NCBI GenBank assembly: GCA_051453625.1
Contig: JBOZIK010000001.1
Span: 1,085,066 to 1,119,181 of the forward strand
Direction of reading: 5' to 3'
Source: Welwitschia mirabilis
Taxonomy: Eukaryota > Gnetophyta > Gnetopsida > Welwitschiales
DNA length: 34,116 nucleotides
Notes under the pieces: generated by a model
Told to the model about the DNA's origin: nothing
Seen by the model: only the letters and a program-made list of their open reading frames with translations
The model's database searches: none
Shown here: in pieces, positions 33,928 to 34,116 of the stretch
How positions within the stretch are numbered: position 1 is the first letter of the stretch
Layout of the letters: every line of letters starts with the position of its first letter
Made by a program: the position numbers and the translations under genes

Positions 33928-34116
33928 GTTTTACAATGAACTGTAATCCTAGATATTGGTGAAGAAAACCCTAGCGGCCCACATGGATTACTTAACCCCG
34001 TTTACAATCATATTTATTATGAACATGTAAAATAAGTTATCATCTCGACTGTCATAGGGATGATAAAGAGGACGACACTACCTTTTACCTTAGGTTGTGT
34101 GCCCATGTTATGCCTT

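Larger units (their letters stand above)
31995..34116. other. Non-coding repetitive DNA
   Basis: About 2.1 kb with no supported gene. Two 100-N gaps carry duplicated flanks, so the unique content is about 1.5 kb. Present are a 21-bp tandem pair (33061-33102) and a possible minus-strand TATA box (33921-33927). It is possibly part of another LTR element that extends past the right edge. Confidence 0.6.

Overview
The window is nuclear DNA from a flowering plant. One intact, intron-containing, GC-rich gene sits in about 30 kb of AT-rich, heavily decayed retrotransposon sequence. The gene has the seven-exon structure typical of plant WAT1-related (UMAMIT, MtN21/EamA-like) transporters. The element families (Ty1/copia with the plant UBN2-type gag, plant L1-like LINE with DUF4283-type ORF1, Ty3/gypsy chromovirus) are also plant-typical. 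The GC-rich gene body would suit a monocot, but the species cannot be fixed from this sequence.

Layout from left to right. (1) 1-2669: the 5' part of a Ty1/copia element on the minus strand, reading LTR, tRNA-Met-type primer site, gag with a broken zinc knuckle, then protease running off the left edge. (2) 2670-7970: AT-rich DNA with only degenerate short tandem repeats. (3) 7980-10560: the WAT1-related gene with a promoter rich in ACGT-core (bZIP) boxes, a TATA box and a purine-rich leader. (4) 10560-13460: AT-rich, nothing identified. (5) 13462-20772: a near full-length L1-type LINE on the plus strand, bounded by a 10-bp direct repeat. Its ORF2 carries endonuclease, reverse transcriptase and zf-RVT regions, then continues in frame for about 400 more codons of unrecognised protein. 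(6) 21274-21806: an LTR plus primer site on the plus strand. (7) 21991-24510: a decayed minus-strand ORF of about 760 codons with its own plausible TATA box and leader intron. (8) 24680-26115: a 16-unit tandem array with a period of about 91 bp. (9) 26420-31994: a decayed Ty3/gypsy chromovirus gag-pol followed by a polypurine tract and a 3' LTR. (10) 31995-34116: non-coding repetitive DNA.

The retroelements share one style of decay. Most in-frame stops sit where relatives have Gln, Trp or Arg codons, and key Cys codons have become Tyr codons. That is the signature of C-to-T change in methylated DNA. The WAT1 gene keeps its CpGs and its frame.

Ten N runs interrupt the sequence. Seven are flanked on both sides by the same 23-254 bp, identical or nearly so; an eighth (438-537) shares only 10 nt of pyrimidine tract. 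These are unmerged contig ends (probably allelic), not biological duplications. ORF and LTR lengths must be corrected for them.

The features least explained by known families are the ORF2 extension of the LINE, the minus-strand ORF at 24279-21991 with the adjoining 91-bp array, and an LTR-like 36-bp segment inside the copia gag.
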